Numbered from the stretch's first letter, positions 35,492 through 44,153 are shown. The stretch is 64,000 nt of DNA from Eubacteriales bacterium (GCA_029974035.1 JARKQG010000073.1:1-64000); one strand, 5' to 3'. Notes: a model not told the origin generated them from the letters alone. Made by a program: numbers and translations.

Positions 35492-36023
35492 CTTTGTGCT
35501 GGTGCGCTTTCTGGGCATCTGCCCGTTTCTCGGCGTTTCGCAGAAGATCAAATCCGCCGTGGGCATGGGCATGGCGGTGTCCTTTGTGATGGGCATGGCC
35601 TCCGCGCTGACCTGGATGGTGCAAAAATGGGTGCTGGACCCGCTGTCCATCGGCTTTATGCAGACCATCGCCTTCATCTTGGTGATCGCCGCGCTGGTAC
35701 AGTTTGTCGAAATGGTGCTGAAAAAGACCAACCCGGCGCTGTACAAGGCGCTGGGGGTGTATCTGCCGCTGATCACCACCAACTGCGCGGTGCTGGGCGT
35801 GGCGATCCTCAACATCGAAAGCGGCTACGATCTTCTGGAGAGTGTGATCAACGGCGTTTTCGGCGGCGTAGGCTTTACCATTGCCATCGTGCTGATGGCC
35901 GGCATCCGTGAAAAACTGGAAAACGCGCAGATTCCGGAATCGATGAAGGGCTTCCCCATCACGCTGGTGGCGGCGGGGCTGATGGCCATCGCGTTCATGG
36001 GCTTCGCGGGTCTGGGCGGATAA
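35436..36023 (+). CDS. rnfA: RnfA, electron transport complex subunit A
   Basis: 195-residue integral membrane subunit with six helices; contains VLVRFLGICPFLGVS and LPLITTNCAVLGVAILN, the two Cys-containing segments that hold the membrane-embedded iron-sulfur cluster between RnfA and RnfE. ATG 35436 follows AGGGAG at about 7 bases, within the end of rnfE, suggesting coupled translation. Confidence 0.96.
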   Translation: MDYIVRLVLIAITAALVSNFVLVRFLGICPFLGVSQKIKSAVGMGMAVSFVMGMASALTWMVQKWVLDPLSIGFMQTIAFILVIAALVQFVEMVLKKTNPALYKALGVYLPLITTNCAVLGVAILNIESGYDLLESVINGVFGGVGFTIAIVLMAGIREKLENAQIPESMKGFPITLVAAGLMAIAFMGFAGLGG

Positions 36024-36034
36024 GGAGGGCGAAT

Positions 36035-36853
36035 ATGACGATCATCTGGATCAGCGCCGGCGCCATCGCCGCCATCGGCCTTCTGATGGGCGCGGCGCTG
36101 GCGGTGGCCGGGCGCTTTTTCTCGGTAACGAAGGACGAGCGCATCGATCAGGTGCGCGCGCTGCTGCCGGGCGCCAACTGCGGCGGCTGCGGCTACCCCG
36201 GCTGCGACAGCCTGGCGAACGCCATCGTGACGGAGGGCGCGCCGGTCAACGCCTGCACGGTCAACACCGCCGAAAACAACGGGGCCATCGCCGCACTGAT
36301 GGGCGTGGACGCGGCGCTCGTCCGGCCGCTGACCGCCCACGTGCACTGCCGCGGCACGCGGGAGAACGCGCCGCTTCAGTTCAATTACGAGGGCCTGAGG
36401 GACTGCCGGGCGGTCGCCGCCATCGACGACGGCGTGAAGAGCTGCCCCTTCAGCTGCCTGGGCTTTGGCAACTGCGCCAGGGTGTGCCCGGTGGGCGCGA
36501 TTGCGATTGTCGATGGGCTTTCGGTCATTGATCACGAAAAGTGCATCACCTGCGGCAAGTGCGTGGCCGAATGCCCCCGCCACATCATCCGGCTGGTGCC
36601 CAAGGACAGTCCGGTGCGCGTCGAGTGCGTCAACGTGCTCAAGGGACGCCTGGTGACGGACAACTGCCGCGTGGGCTGCATCGGCTGCGGGCTGTGCGCC
36701 AAGGCCTGCGCCTATGGTGCCATCACCATGGAGGGCGACCTGCCCGTGATCGACTACGACAAGTGCGTGGGCTGCATGGCCTGCGCCGAAAGGTGCCCAC
36801 GCAAGATCATCTGGCCGCTCAGGCCCGAAAAGAGCGATGCGGCGACCGCGTAG
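36035..36853 (+). CDS. rnfB: RnfB, electron transport complex subunit B (ferredoxin-type)
   Basis: 272-residue iron-sulfur subunit that accepts electrons from reduced ferredoxin. One N-terminal helix (residues 4-26), then the Fe-S domain with CGGCGYPGCD, a CPFSCLGFGNCARVCP motif and further ferredoxin-like clusters CITCGKCVAECP, CIGCGLCAKAC and CVGCMACAERCP. ATG 36035 follows AAGGAGGG. Last gene of the operon; a hairpin follows directly after the stop codon. Confidence 0.97.
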   Translation: MTIIWISAGAIAAIGLLMGAALAVAGRFFSVTKDERIDQVRALLPGANCGGCGYPGCDSLANAIVTEGAPVNACTVNTAENNGAIAALMGVDAALVRPLTAHVHCRGTRENAPLQFNYEGLRDCRAVAAIDDGVKSCPFSCLGFGNCARVCPVGAIAIVDGLSVIDHEKCITCGKCVAECPRHIIRLVPKDSPVRVECVNVLKGRLVTDNCRVGCIGCGLCAKACAYGAITMEGDLPVIDYDKCVGCMACAERCPRKIIWPLRPEKSDAATA

Positions 36854-36902
36854 CGCCGGATAAACGGAGACGGCCGATCGGCCTTCTCCTTTTATCCGGC
36901 GC
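36853..36902 (+). terminator. Terminator hairpin of the rnf operon
   Basis: Long imperfect hairpin starting at the last base of the rnfB stop: GCGCCGGATAAA pairs with TTTATCCGGCGC, and GGAGA/TCTCC and GGCC/GGCC pair inside, loop GATC. There is no terminal T-run; it directly abuts repeat copy C. Confidence 0.65.
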
Positions 36903-36903
36903 C

Positions 36904-37065
36904 AGTAGTCCGCGAAGCCTAACTTCCGCGTTATGGCTGGATCTTTTCCTGTCCGGCTGTGTCGCTCTCTGCTTGACGCAGCGCTGCTACGCCTGCGCTC
37001 CGGGGCCGTGCCGGACAGAAAAATCTATGCGCCCTATCATCGGTTCTTAAGCTTCGTGGACTACT
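36904..37065 (+). repeat. 162-bp inverted-repeat-bounded intergenic element, copy C
   Basis: Left end AGTAGTCCGCGAAG, right end CTTCGTGGACTACT. Subterminal inverted segments (CTTTTCCTGTCCGG and CCGGACAGAAAAAT) and a central GCAGCGCTGC palindrome let the whole element fold. The ktrA stop codon TAG (37064-37066) overlaps its outermost two bases. The shared 44-codon frame lies on the minus strand (37065 to 36931) and ends in TAA. Confidence 0.87.
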
Positions 37066-37720
37066 AGTACCTGGACTTGAGCACAATCAAATCGTCATTT
37101 TCCTTGAGAACCGTCTGCGCGTCCAGCACCGCCATGATTTCGCCCTCCCGGATGATCATCAAAACGTTCATCCGCTCCGTCTGGCGCAGCCTGAGCTTGG
37201 CGAGGGATTTGCCAGCCCACTCGGGCAGCGGCTTCATCTCAATGATGTCGTACCGGTCCGATCGGTGAATGGATTCCATCAGGTCGTTGGTGATCAGGCC
37301 GTAGGCGATGCGCTCGCCCATCTCGCGCTCGGGCAGGATGACCCGGTCCACACCGATGGACTGAAAAATCTGCTTCTGGCGGATGCCGTTGGCCTTGGCG
37401 ACGATGTAGGGCACGCCCATCTCCTTCAGGATCGTGGCGGTGACTGCGGCCGCCTCAAAATCCGCGCTGAAGGCGATGACCACCACGTCAAAGTTGCCGA
37501 TGCCCAGCTTTTCCAGCGCCTGCTTGTCGGAGGCGTCCGCCTGCGCGACGTGGGTGGCGATGTCCACGGCCTCCTGCACCACGCCCTCGCGGATGTCGCA
37601 GCACAGCACGTTAAACCCGTTGTCAAAGAGCGTCAAAGCCATTGACCGGCCGAACTTACCAAGCCCCAGGATGGCAAACTGCGTGTCCTTGGTCACCGTA
37701 ATCTTTCTCATGGCCGTCAT
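37064..37720 (-). CDS. ktrA: KtrA/TrkA-type potassium uptake regulatory subunit
   Basis: 218-residue cytoplasmic RCK protein: TrkA_N Rossmann domain (FAILGLGKFGRS, residues 15-26; acidic DIRE at the end of beta2) and a TrkA_C ligand domain (about 140-218). It gates the KtrB channel in response to ATP/ADP or c-di-AMP. ATG 37720 has GGAGGG at about 5 bases; ATG 37711 is possible. It follows ktrB by 11 bases on the same strand. Its stop codon lies on the edge of repeat copy C. Confidence 0.93.
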   Translation of the reverse strand: MTAMRKITVTKDTQFAILGLGKFGRSMALTLFDNGFNVLCCDIREGVVQEAVDIATHVAQADASDKQALEKLGIGNFDVVVIAFSADFEAAAVTATILKEMGVPYIVAKANGIRQKQIFQSIGVDRVILPEREMGERIAYGLITNDLMESIHRSDRYDIIEMKPLPEWAGKSLAKLRLRQTERMNVLMIIREGEIMAVLDAQTVLKENDDLIVLKSRY

Positions 37721-37731
37721 TTCTCCCTCCG

Positions 37732-39147
37732 TCAGCCGATCAGCACTTCTTCGTTGGGGAACTGGACGCGCTCGTCGGCGGCATGGGCGCGGCGCGCCAC
37801 CGAGAGCGCCAGCGTCAGCGGACCGATGCGCCCAATGTACATCAGAAGGATCAGCACCAGCTTGCCCGGGTCCGTCATGTGCGGCGTAAGGCCGGTGCTC
37901 AGCCCCACCGTGCCCAGCGCCGAGGATGCTTCAAAGAGGATGTCCGCCGCCGAATGGGCGTAGGCGATGCCCGACTCGGTGAGCGACAGCGTCAGCGCGC
38001 CGGCTCCCCACAGGAAGATCATCGCGACGGCCACTGTCAGCGCCTTTTGAAGCGCGCCGGCCGGCAGCGATCTGCCGAAGGCGTTGATCCGGCTCCGGCC
38101 CCTGAAGGCGCTCCAGGTGCTGAGCAGCAGCACCGCCACCGTCACCGTCTTCATGCCGCCGGCCGTGCCGCCGGGCGATCCGCCGATGAGCATGAAAAGG
38201 CTGCTGAACAGCTTTGAGCCCTCGCTCAGCCCGCCCTGCGGGATCGTGAAAAAGCCCGCCGTCCGCAGCGTGACGGACTGGAACCAGGCCGCCAGCAGCT
38301 TGTGCGCCACGGACATGGGGCCAAGGGTCATCGGGTTAGAATATTCGTATACGAAGAAGTAAAGCGTTCCGGACAGCAGGAGAAACGCCGTGCAGATCAG
38401 CGCCAGCTTTGAATGCAGCGAAAAACGGTACCTTCGCTTGAGCGCCGGGGAAAGCCGGTACCTCAGCTTGAGGTAGACGTCGCGCCAGACCGAAAAGCCG
38501 ATGCCGCCCAGGATGATCAGCGACGCGATCACGAGGTTTAAAAACGCTTGATCCCCATAGGGCACGAAGCTGCTTTCGCCGATCAGGTCAAACCCCGCGT
38601 TGCAAAAGGCGGAAACGGCGTGGAACACGCCGTAAAACAGCGAGCGGGCGGGCCCCATGCCCCGCCGCGCAAAAAAGACCGCCAGAAGCACCGCGCCGAC
38701 GCCCTCGATGAGGAACGTGCCGCGGATCACAAACAGCACCATGCGCACCATGCCGCGAATGTCGTTGGCGTTGAAGGCGGCCTGCAGGTTGAGCCTATCC
38801 CTCAGGGTGACCTTCCGGCCCATCTGCACCATGATCAGCGTGAACAGCGTGGTCAGGCTCAGGCCGCCCACCTGAATCAGCGCCAGGATGACAATCTGCC
38901 CGAAAAGGCTCCAGCCGGCGGCGGTGACCACCGTCGTCAGCCCCGTCACGCACACCGCCGAAGTGGCGGTAAACAGCGCGTCCAGCGGGCTTATGTCCAC
39001 GCCCCGCGCATGGGCAAAGGGCAGGCTGAGCAACAGCGCGCCCGCCAGGATCACGCACAGGAAGCCGAGCGCCACAACCTGGGAGGGTGTCAGCCTTCCC
39101 CTGCTCATATGGTACGCGCTCACCATGGCCACGATCGGACTTTTCAC
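37732..39147 (-). CDS. ktrB: KtrB/TrkH-type potassium uptake channel subunit
   Basis: 471-residue membrane protein with four M1-P-M2-like repeats. Selectivity-filter regions include TSAVCVTGLTTV, SAFCNAGFDL, SPGGTAGGMKT and SSALGTVGLSTG. It forms the translocating subunit of a Ktr system with the KtrA protein downstream. The start is taken as GTG 39147 with GGGGAG at 5 bases; the open frame extends to 39189 and ATG 39126 is another option. The upstream region carries a perfect palindrome at the predicted -10. Confidence 0.93.
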   Translation of the reverse strand: MKSPIVAMVSAYHMSRGRLTPSQVVALGFLCVILAGALLLSLPFAHARGVDISPLDALFTATSAVCVTGLTTVVTAAGWSLFGQIVILALIQVGGLSLTTLFTLIMVQMGRKVTLRDRLNLQAAFNANDIRGMVRMVLFVIRGTFLIEGVGAVLLAVFFARRGMGPARSLFYGVFHAVSAFCNAGFDLIGESSFVPYGDQAFLNLVIASLIILGGIGFSVWRDVYLKLRYRLSPALKRRYRFSLHSKLALICTAFLLLSGTLYFFVYEYSNPMTLGPMSVAHKLLAAWFQSVTLRTAGFFTIPQGGLSEGSKLFSSLFMLIGGSPGGTAGGMKTVTVAVLLLSTWSAFRGRSRINAFGRSLPAGALQKALTVAVAMIFLWGAGALTLSLTESGIAYAHSAADILFEASSALGTVGLSTGLTPHMTDPGKLVLILLMYIGRIGPLTLALSVARRAHAADERVQFPNEEVLIG

Positions 39148-39193
39148 ACTGTCTCCCCGCCTGCGCCCGCCGGGCTTCCGCTCCGGCAATTGA

Positions 39194-39209
39194 GCGTATT
39201 ATAATACGC
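39194..39209. promoter_or_regulatory. Perfect 16-bp palindrome overlapping a -10 upstream of ktrB
   Basis: GCGTATTATAATACGC is identical on both strands and holds TATAAT in both directions. No strong -35 is seen on either side at 16-18 bp, so an activator or repressor site is plausible. Confidence 0.55.
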
Positions 39210-39392
39210 CGATGTAAAATGCGTTCGCGGCTTCCGGGCCCGCGCCGCGCCTTTTTCAAAGGTCCTCATCCCGGCGCTCTTCGGACCCAAATCTTGCACC
39301 AAACGCTCCGCGGTGATAGTACATTTAACGCCCCTTGGCTATAATGCCCCTATTCCCGCGCCGAGGAATACACGAAGGAAGAAGGAAGCGCT

Positions 39393-40331
39393 TTGAAACA
39401 TCGTCCCCGCCCGCCAGCGCGCCCGGACGGCGCGGCAAAAGGCCGACTCGCGCTGGGCACGGCGATGCTCGGCACCGCGTTTTCCTCAGTGCTCAACAAA
39501 TACGCGCTGGGCGAGGGGCTGCATCCCGTCTGGATCAACGCCCTCCGGCTGGGGTTTTCGCTGGCCCTGATGGTGCTGATTTCGCTGATCCGGAAACGCG
39601 CCGTACCCGTACGCATCTCGGGGCGGGCCCTGCGGCTTTCGGCGCTCTCCGGCGCGTTTCTGGCCGCCCATTTCGCCTGCTGGGTGTATGCGCTGATGCT
39701 GACGGACGCGCTGGCCGCGGCGGCAATCTGGAGCACATACCTTTTCATGACGGCGCTGGGTTCCATGCTTGTGCTGAAGGAGAAGATCCCCGGCCCGGCC
39801 TTTTTCGCGATGGCCCTGGCGTTTTTGGGCGTAATCGTCTGCAACCTGGGCTGGAGCGGCGCGAAAGCCGCCGGCAACCTGTTCGCGCTGGGCGCGGCGG
39901 CGACCCAGGCCGGCTACTTTCTGTGCGGCCGCGCCGTGCGCAGGGATACCGACACGTTTTCCTACACGCTGGTGGTGTACGGCGTCGCGTTTTTGCTGCT
40001 GGCGGCCACGGGGCTTGCGCTGCGGCTGCCCGCCGACGGCATGACGCCTTCCGCTGTCTCCGCGGCGATGGGGCTCGCCGTCTTCTGCACGCTCATGGGG
40101 CATTCGCTGGCCAGCTACGCGCTGAAGAGCCTGAGCGCCACCACCGTGTCCATCGGCATGCTGATGGAGGTGGTCACCGGGCCGCTGATGGTGTTTTTGC
40201 TGATGGGCGAAGCGCCGGGCCGCGCGACGCTTATCGGCGGCGCGCTGATCTTCGCCGCCGTGGCCTGGTACTTCCGGATCGACTGGCGGCGGCAGACCAC
40301 CCCGCCCGAACCCCCGGCGGACGCGCTGTAA
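39393..40331 (+). CDS. EamA/DMT family transporter, TTG start
   Basis: 312-residue permease with ten hydrophobic helices in two EamA repeats (about residues 20-150 and 160-300). The predicted start is TTG 39393 with AAGGAAG at about 5 bases; ATG 39465 would remove the first helix. A TATAAT (39340-39345) lies upstream with only a weak -35. Substrate unknown. It is unrelated at close range to the other DMT protein at 29198. Confidence 0.85.
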   Translation: MKHRPRPPARPDGAAKGRLALGTAMLGTAFSSVLNKYALGEGLHPVWINALRLGFSLALMVLISLIRKRAVPVRISGRALRLSALSGAFLAAHFACWVYALMLTDALAAAAIWSTYLFMTALGSMLVLKEKIPGPAFFAMALAFLGVIVCNLGWSGAKAAGNLFALGAAATQAGYFLCGRAVRRDTDTFSYTLVVYGVAFLLLAATGLALRLPADGMTPSAVSAAMGLAVFCTLMGHSLASYALKSLSATTVSIGMLMEVVTGPLMVFLLMGEAPGRATLIGGALIFAAVAWYFRIDWRRQTTPPEPPADAL

Positions 40332-40343
40332 AGGAGGCCGCCC

Positions 40344-40778
40344 ATGCATCACGATTACCCGCGGATCATCGGCAGCGGCGCGGCGGAGGCGATCCCAAGC
40401 CCCTTGTGCCTGTGCCCGGTCTGAAAAGCCGCGCGCGAGCGCGGCGGGAAGGACGCCAGGTCCCGCAGCTGCCTTCGCGTGAGTCCCGAAGTGCAGATCG
40501 ATTTCGGACCCGACCAGTTCTACCAGTCCACCGTGCTGGGAAACGACCTGACGGGGCTTACGGACATCCTCGTCACCCACACCCACGCGGATCATCTGGC
40601 GCTGGCGGAATTTGACCTTTGGGCGCTGGCGGCGGACGCGACGGTCTGCATAACCCACATCAGCCACCGCGGCGGAATGGGGCATGACGAAATGCAGGCC
40701 TTTTACGACGCGCGGGACGTTGGCGTGCGCATCCTCGTCGGCTTTGACGGCATGGCGCTTTCCAGTCCCCCGCGCTGA
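40344..40778 (+). pseudogene. Metallo-beta-lactamase-fold hydrolase (PhnP-like), in-frame TGA and internal deletion
   Basis: The frame starts at ATG 40344 (AAGGAGG at 7 bases) and reads GSGAAEAIPSPLCLCPV, then TGA (40422-40424), then KAARERGGKD... in the same frame to 40778. The metal motif THTHADH and the end motif THISHRGGMGHDE are kept, but they are only about 20 residues apart, so roughly 100-120 residues of the usual ~250-residue domain are missing. Homologous proteins, as I recall them, have Cys where the TGA stands. A decayed gene is the simplest reading; a selenocysteine reading is discussed separately. Confidence 0.75.
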
Positions 40779-40779
40779 T

Positions 40780-41667
40780 CTACCGCGCCCGAGCCGCAGA
40801 GCGGTACTGCGAGGGCGTCAAACGCATCCGCCGGCGGAACACCTCCGCGAAGTAGCTGGGCCCGGAAAAGCCGCATCGAAGCGCGATTTCCGTGACGGAC
40901 AGCGCCGTGTCCGCCAGAAGCTCCGCGCCCTTTTCGACGCGCAGGTCCGTCAGGTAGGTGATCGGCGGGCGGCCCAGCAGCTTTTGAAACACTTCGCAGC
41001 ACAGGCTGCGGCAAACGCTGCCCGCGGCGGCGATGTCCGAAAGCGCGACGCGTTCCGGATAGTGCCGCTGGAGGTACCCGGTCATGCGCCGGAGCGCGTC
41101 CAGGTGCCTGTCGGGCGGCGGCGCGCCCCTCCCCTCCCGCCGCGCCGCCAAAAGCGTCAGGTGCGCCAGGGTGTGGGCCGCGCCCATCACGCCCAGTTCA
41201 AAGCCGGGCGCGCCCTCCTCGCAGAGCGCGAAGATCCGCGCCACCTGCGACAGCATCTCCTCGCCTCGGGGTTCGGCGGATTTCAGCAGGATCGACGGGC
41301 GCCGGGCACCCTCCGTCAACGGCTTCACCCCCGCCTCCTCGACGCGGCGAAGGGCGCCCAAAAGCGCCGGGTGAAAGAGCACGCACAGAAATTCGCAATC
41401 GCCTCCGTCCGCCGCCCGCCCGGCATGCATCTGCCGCGCGTTGACAAACAGCCCCTGCCCCTCCCGGAGCGTATACTCCGTTCCGTTGACCGAAAAGCGC
41501 ATCGCGCCCCGCTCGACCCTGACGTACTCCAGATCGTCGTGCCAGTGGCCCACAAAGGCCATGCCGGGATAGGCGCTCAGGCGCATCCTGGTGGCGTGAA
41601 CGGGCATATCCGGAAAATTGTAGGGGACGATCTCCGAGCCGTCGCCCTTCAGTTCCAATACGATCAT
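40780..41667 (-). CDS. AraC family transcriptional regulator with cupin sensor
   Basis: 295-residue regulator: N-terminal AraC-type cupin (residues about 15-150, GMAFVGHWHDDLEYVRV, EGQGLFVNARQMHAG) and C-terminal pair of helix-turn-helix motifs (ALSDIAAAGSVCRSLCCEVFQ; LSVTEIALRCGFSGPSYFAEVF). ATG 41667 follows GAGGGGGG. Divergent from the MFS-acetyltransferase gene, which it may control. The open frame continues far upstream antisense to the MFS gene but that is not coding. Confidence 0.9.
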   Translation of the reverse strand: MIVLELKGDGSEIVPYNFPDMPVHATRMRLSAYPGMAFVGHWHDDLEYVRVERGAMRFSVNGTEYTLREGQGLFVNARQMHAGRAADGGDCEFLCVLFHPALLGALRRVEEAGVKPLTEGARRPSILLKSAEPRGEEMLSQVARIFALCEEGAPGFELGVMGAAHTLAHLTLLAARREGRGAPPPDRHLDALRRMTGYLQRHYPERVALSDIAAAGSVCRSLCCEVFQKLLGRPPITYLTDLRVEKGAELLADTALSVTEIALRCGFSGPSYFAEVFRRRMRLTPSQYRSAARAR

Positions 41668-41793
41668 CCCGGGGCCCCCCTCTTTCGCAACTTCTGGACG
41701 ATTGTTATGGTTTTTCCGCAAATACCGATATCCCGCGCGCACCGCCCGGCGTATCATTATAGCATGCCGCAAAACGCACATCAAGGAGGGCGC

Positions 41794-43641
41794 ATGGTTT
41801 CGCTTCTCTTGGTCGTAATCTACGCCGCCTTTGTCAGCCTGGGCCTGCCGGACGCGATTCTCGGCTCCGCGTGGCCGTCGATGTACCGGGAGCTGGGCGT
41901 CTCCGTTTCCGCCGCGGGCGTGATTTCGATGATCATCGCGGGCGGCACAATCCTCTCCAGCCTCTTCAGCGAGCGCGCGATCCGGAGGCTGGGCACGGGC
42001 GCCGTCACCGTCGTCAGCGTGGCGATGACCGCGGCAGCGCTCTGGGGCTTCTCCTTCTCCCGCACGTTCTGGCTTTTGTGCGTCTGGGCGGTTCCCTACG
42101 GGCTGGGCGCCGGCAGCGTGGACGCGGCGCTCAACAACTTCGTGGCACTCCACTACAAGTCCCGGCACATGAACTGGCTGCACAGCTTCTGGGGCGTAGG
42201 CGCGTCGCTGGGGCCCTACATCATGGGCCTCGCCCTGTCCGGCGGCGGCGGCTGGAGCGCGGGTTACCGGGCGATCGGCGTCATTCAAATCGCGCTGGTG
42301 GCGGGCCTTGTGATGGCGCTGCCCCTCTGGCGCGCCAAGGCCGGGGACGCCCCCGCCCCAACCGGCGAAGCGCGCCCCGGCATGGCGCGGATGCTTCGGC
42401 TGCCGGGTGCGAAGCCGATGATGGCGGCGCTCTTTTGCTACTGCGCCGCGGAGGTGACCGCAGGGCTCTGGGCCGGAAGCTACATGGTGTTTGCCCGGGG
42501 GATTTCCGCCGAATCCGCCGCGAAGATGACCGCGCTGTTCTACGTGGGCATCACCGCCGGGCGGTTTGCGAGCGGCATGGTGTCCGGCCGCCTGGGCGAC
42601 CGGACGATGGTGCGGCTCGGCCTGGCGCTGGCGGCGGCGGGCATCGGCCTGATGCTCATCCCGGGCGGTGAGGCACCGCTCTATGCGGGGCTGTCGCTGG
42701 CGGGCCTGGGCTTTGCGCCCATCTATCCCGCCCTTTTGCACGAGACACCGGCAAACTTCGGCCGCGAGAACTCGCAGACCCTCATGGGCATGCAAATGGC
42801 CAGCGCCTACACCGGATCGACGCTGATGCCGCTGGCCTTTGGCCTGATGGCTGACCGGGCGGGCCTCGCGGTCTACCCCTGGTTTCTCCTTTCGGTGACC
42901 GCGGGAATGGCCGCGATGGTGTATCGGGTAGACCGCGCCTATGCGGGCGGGCGCGCCCATCCGGCCCCGACCGGGCAAAACGACGAAGGGAGCATGCACG
43001 AGATGGAAGAGGAACGGATTTTTTCTGGCATCCTGTTTGACCCGGGCGAGGAGGGTCTCCGGGCGAAAAAGCTGCGCGCGCACAACCTGAGCAGCCTTTT
43101 CAGCCGGACGATGGAGGACGAAACCGAAGCGCGCCGGGAACTGCTCTCACAGATTCTGGGCGGCATGGGCGAAAACTGCTTCATCCAGGGGCCGGTGTTC
43201 TTCCACTACGGGTCCCACACCACGATTGGCGACAACTTCTTCGCCAATTACAACCTGACGGTGCAGGACGACGCGCGGGTGACCATCGGCCGCGACGCAA
43301 ACTTCGGCCCCAACGTGACCATTGCAACCCCGGTGCACCCGCTGATCGCCTCGGAGCGGCGGCGCATGCTGGACCGGCACGGCTCGCCGAGGCTGCTGTG
43401 CTACGCCAGGCCCGTCGTCATCGGAAACGACGTGTGGCTGGGCGCCGGCGTCACCGTCTGCGGCGGGGTGACCCTGGGCGACGGCTGCGTGATCGGCGCG
43501 GGCAGCGTGGTGACGCGGGATGTTCCGGCCCGCACCTTCGCGGCAGGCGTGCCCTGTCGCGTGATCCGGGCGATCACCGCGGCGGACAGTATGGTCAATT
43601 TTCCGGAAATCCTGGCCGACTGCCGCGTGATGGAAGAATAG
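41794..43641 (+). CDS. MFS transporter fused in frame to a maltose O-acetyltransferase-like protein
   Basis: A single 615-codon frame. Residues 1 to about 390 form an MFS permease of 12 helices (FSERAIRRLGTGAV, GVGASLGPYIMGL). From residue 401 or 404 it continues as a left-handed beta-helix acetyltransferase of the maltose/galactoside acetyltransferase family (NVTIATPVHPL with the catalytic His, GNDVWLGAGVTV, VIGAGSVVT, GVPCRVIR). The junction PTGQNDEGSMHEM has no stop; GAAGGGAG before ATG 43003 still looks like a ribosome site, so separate translation of the acetyltransferase is possible. ATG 41794 has AAGGAGG at 4 bases. Confidence 0.85.
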   Translation: MVSLLLVVIYAAFVSLGLPDAILGSAWPSMYRELGVSVSAAGVISMIIAGGTILSSLFSERAIRRLGTGAVTVVSVAMTAAALWGFSFSRTFWLLCVWAVPYGLGAGSVDAALNNFVALHYKSRHMNWLHSFWGVGASLGPYIMGLALSGGGGWSAGYRAIGVIQIALVAGLVMALPLWRAKAGDAPAPTGEARPGMARMLRLPGAKPMMAALFCYCAAEVTAGLWAGSYMVFARGISAESAAKMTALFYVGITAGRFASGMVSGRLGDRTMVRLGLALAAAGIGLMLIPGGEAPLYAGLSLAGLGFAPIYPALLHETPANFGRENSQTLMGMQMASAYTGSTLMPLAFGLMADRAGLAVYPWFLLSVTAGMAAMVYRVDRAYAGGRAHPAPTGQNDEGSMHEMEEERIFSGILFDPGEEGLRAKKLRAHNLSSLFSRTMEDETEARRELLSQILGGMGENCFIQGPVFFHYGSHTTIGDNFFANYNLTVQDDARVTIGRDANFGPNVTIATPVHPLIASERRRMLDRHGSPRLLCYARPVVIGNDVWLGAGVTVCGGVTLGDGCVIGAGSVVTRDVPARTFAAGVPCRVIRAITAADSMVNFPEILADCRVMEE

Positions 43642-43706
43642 CACCGTTCCGAAGTTTCCGCGCCCGCCCCACCCGCCCGCAAAATGCGCGGCGGAAGATT
43701 TGGGGG

Positions 43707-44153
43707 TTATCGCTCCTGTTTCAGGTAAACCATGTCAACAAGCTGTATGCCGTTTTCGTATATCGGATGGTCGTAGTGATCCGTAAAGAAATTCTTGATC
43801 CGATGGGATTGCGTGAAACCGCACTTTTCATAAAAGCTGAGGATGGACGGACTGTCCCCGGTTCCGACAAACAGGGTTTTACAATCCGCGTAATGGGAGC
43901 GCACGAATTCGATCAATGCCTTCCCATATCCTTTTCGCTGACAGTTGGGCTCAACCGCGATGTTTTTGAGCTCATAGGTGCCGTCCGATTCCTTTGTAAC
44001 CACGCATTCAGCTTTCACACCGTCGTCATCCAGAATGAACATTTCGCCGCGTTCGAGATATTGATCCACCATGCTTTCTTGCTCATCCGCCAGCAGTAAA
44101 AGATCGATGTATTCTTTCTTGGCTCCCGTGACTTTCCGTATGTTCACAATCAT
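43707..44153 (-). CDS. GNAT family N-acetyltransferase, low-GC gene
   Basis: 148-residue acetyltransferase with the acetyl-CoA signature CQRKGYGKALIEF (near residue 75) and CGFTQSHRI at the end. ATG 44153 has GGAGG at 3-4 bases; GTG 44147 is a better-spaced alternative. The gene is visibly AT-richer (near 45% GC by eye) and uses codons such as AAA, GAT and TTT more than its neighbours, suggesting recent acquisition. Substrate unknown. Confidence 0.85.
   Translation of the reverse strand: MIVNIRKVTGAKKEYIDLLLLADEQESMVDQYLERGEMFILDDDGVKAECVVTKESDGTYELKNIAVEPNCQRKGYGKALIEFVRSHYADCKTLFVGTGDSPSILSFYEKCGFTQSHRIKNFFTDHYDHPIYENGIQLVDMVYLKQER

Noticed and set aside
40425..40445. Bacterial SECIS element directly after the UGA at 40422
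   Set aside because: Stem starts three bases after the UGA and its loop is closer than in known bacterial SECIS elements; no sel genes in view and the gene carries a large internal deletion. Kept only as a finding to test.
41668..43083. Upstream extension of the AraC regulator antisense to the MFS gene
   Set aside because: The family-like N-terminus and ribosome site start at 41667; the extension has no domain.
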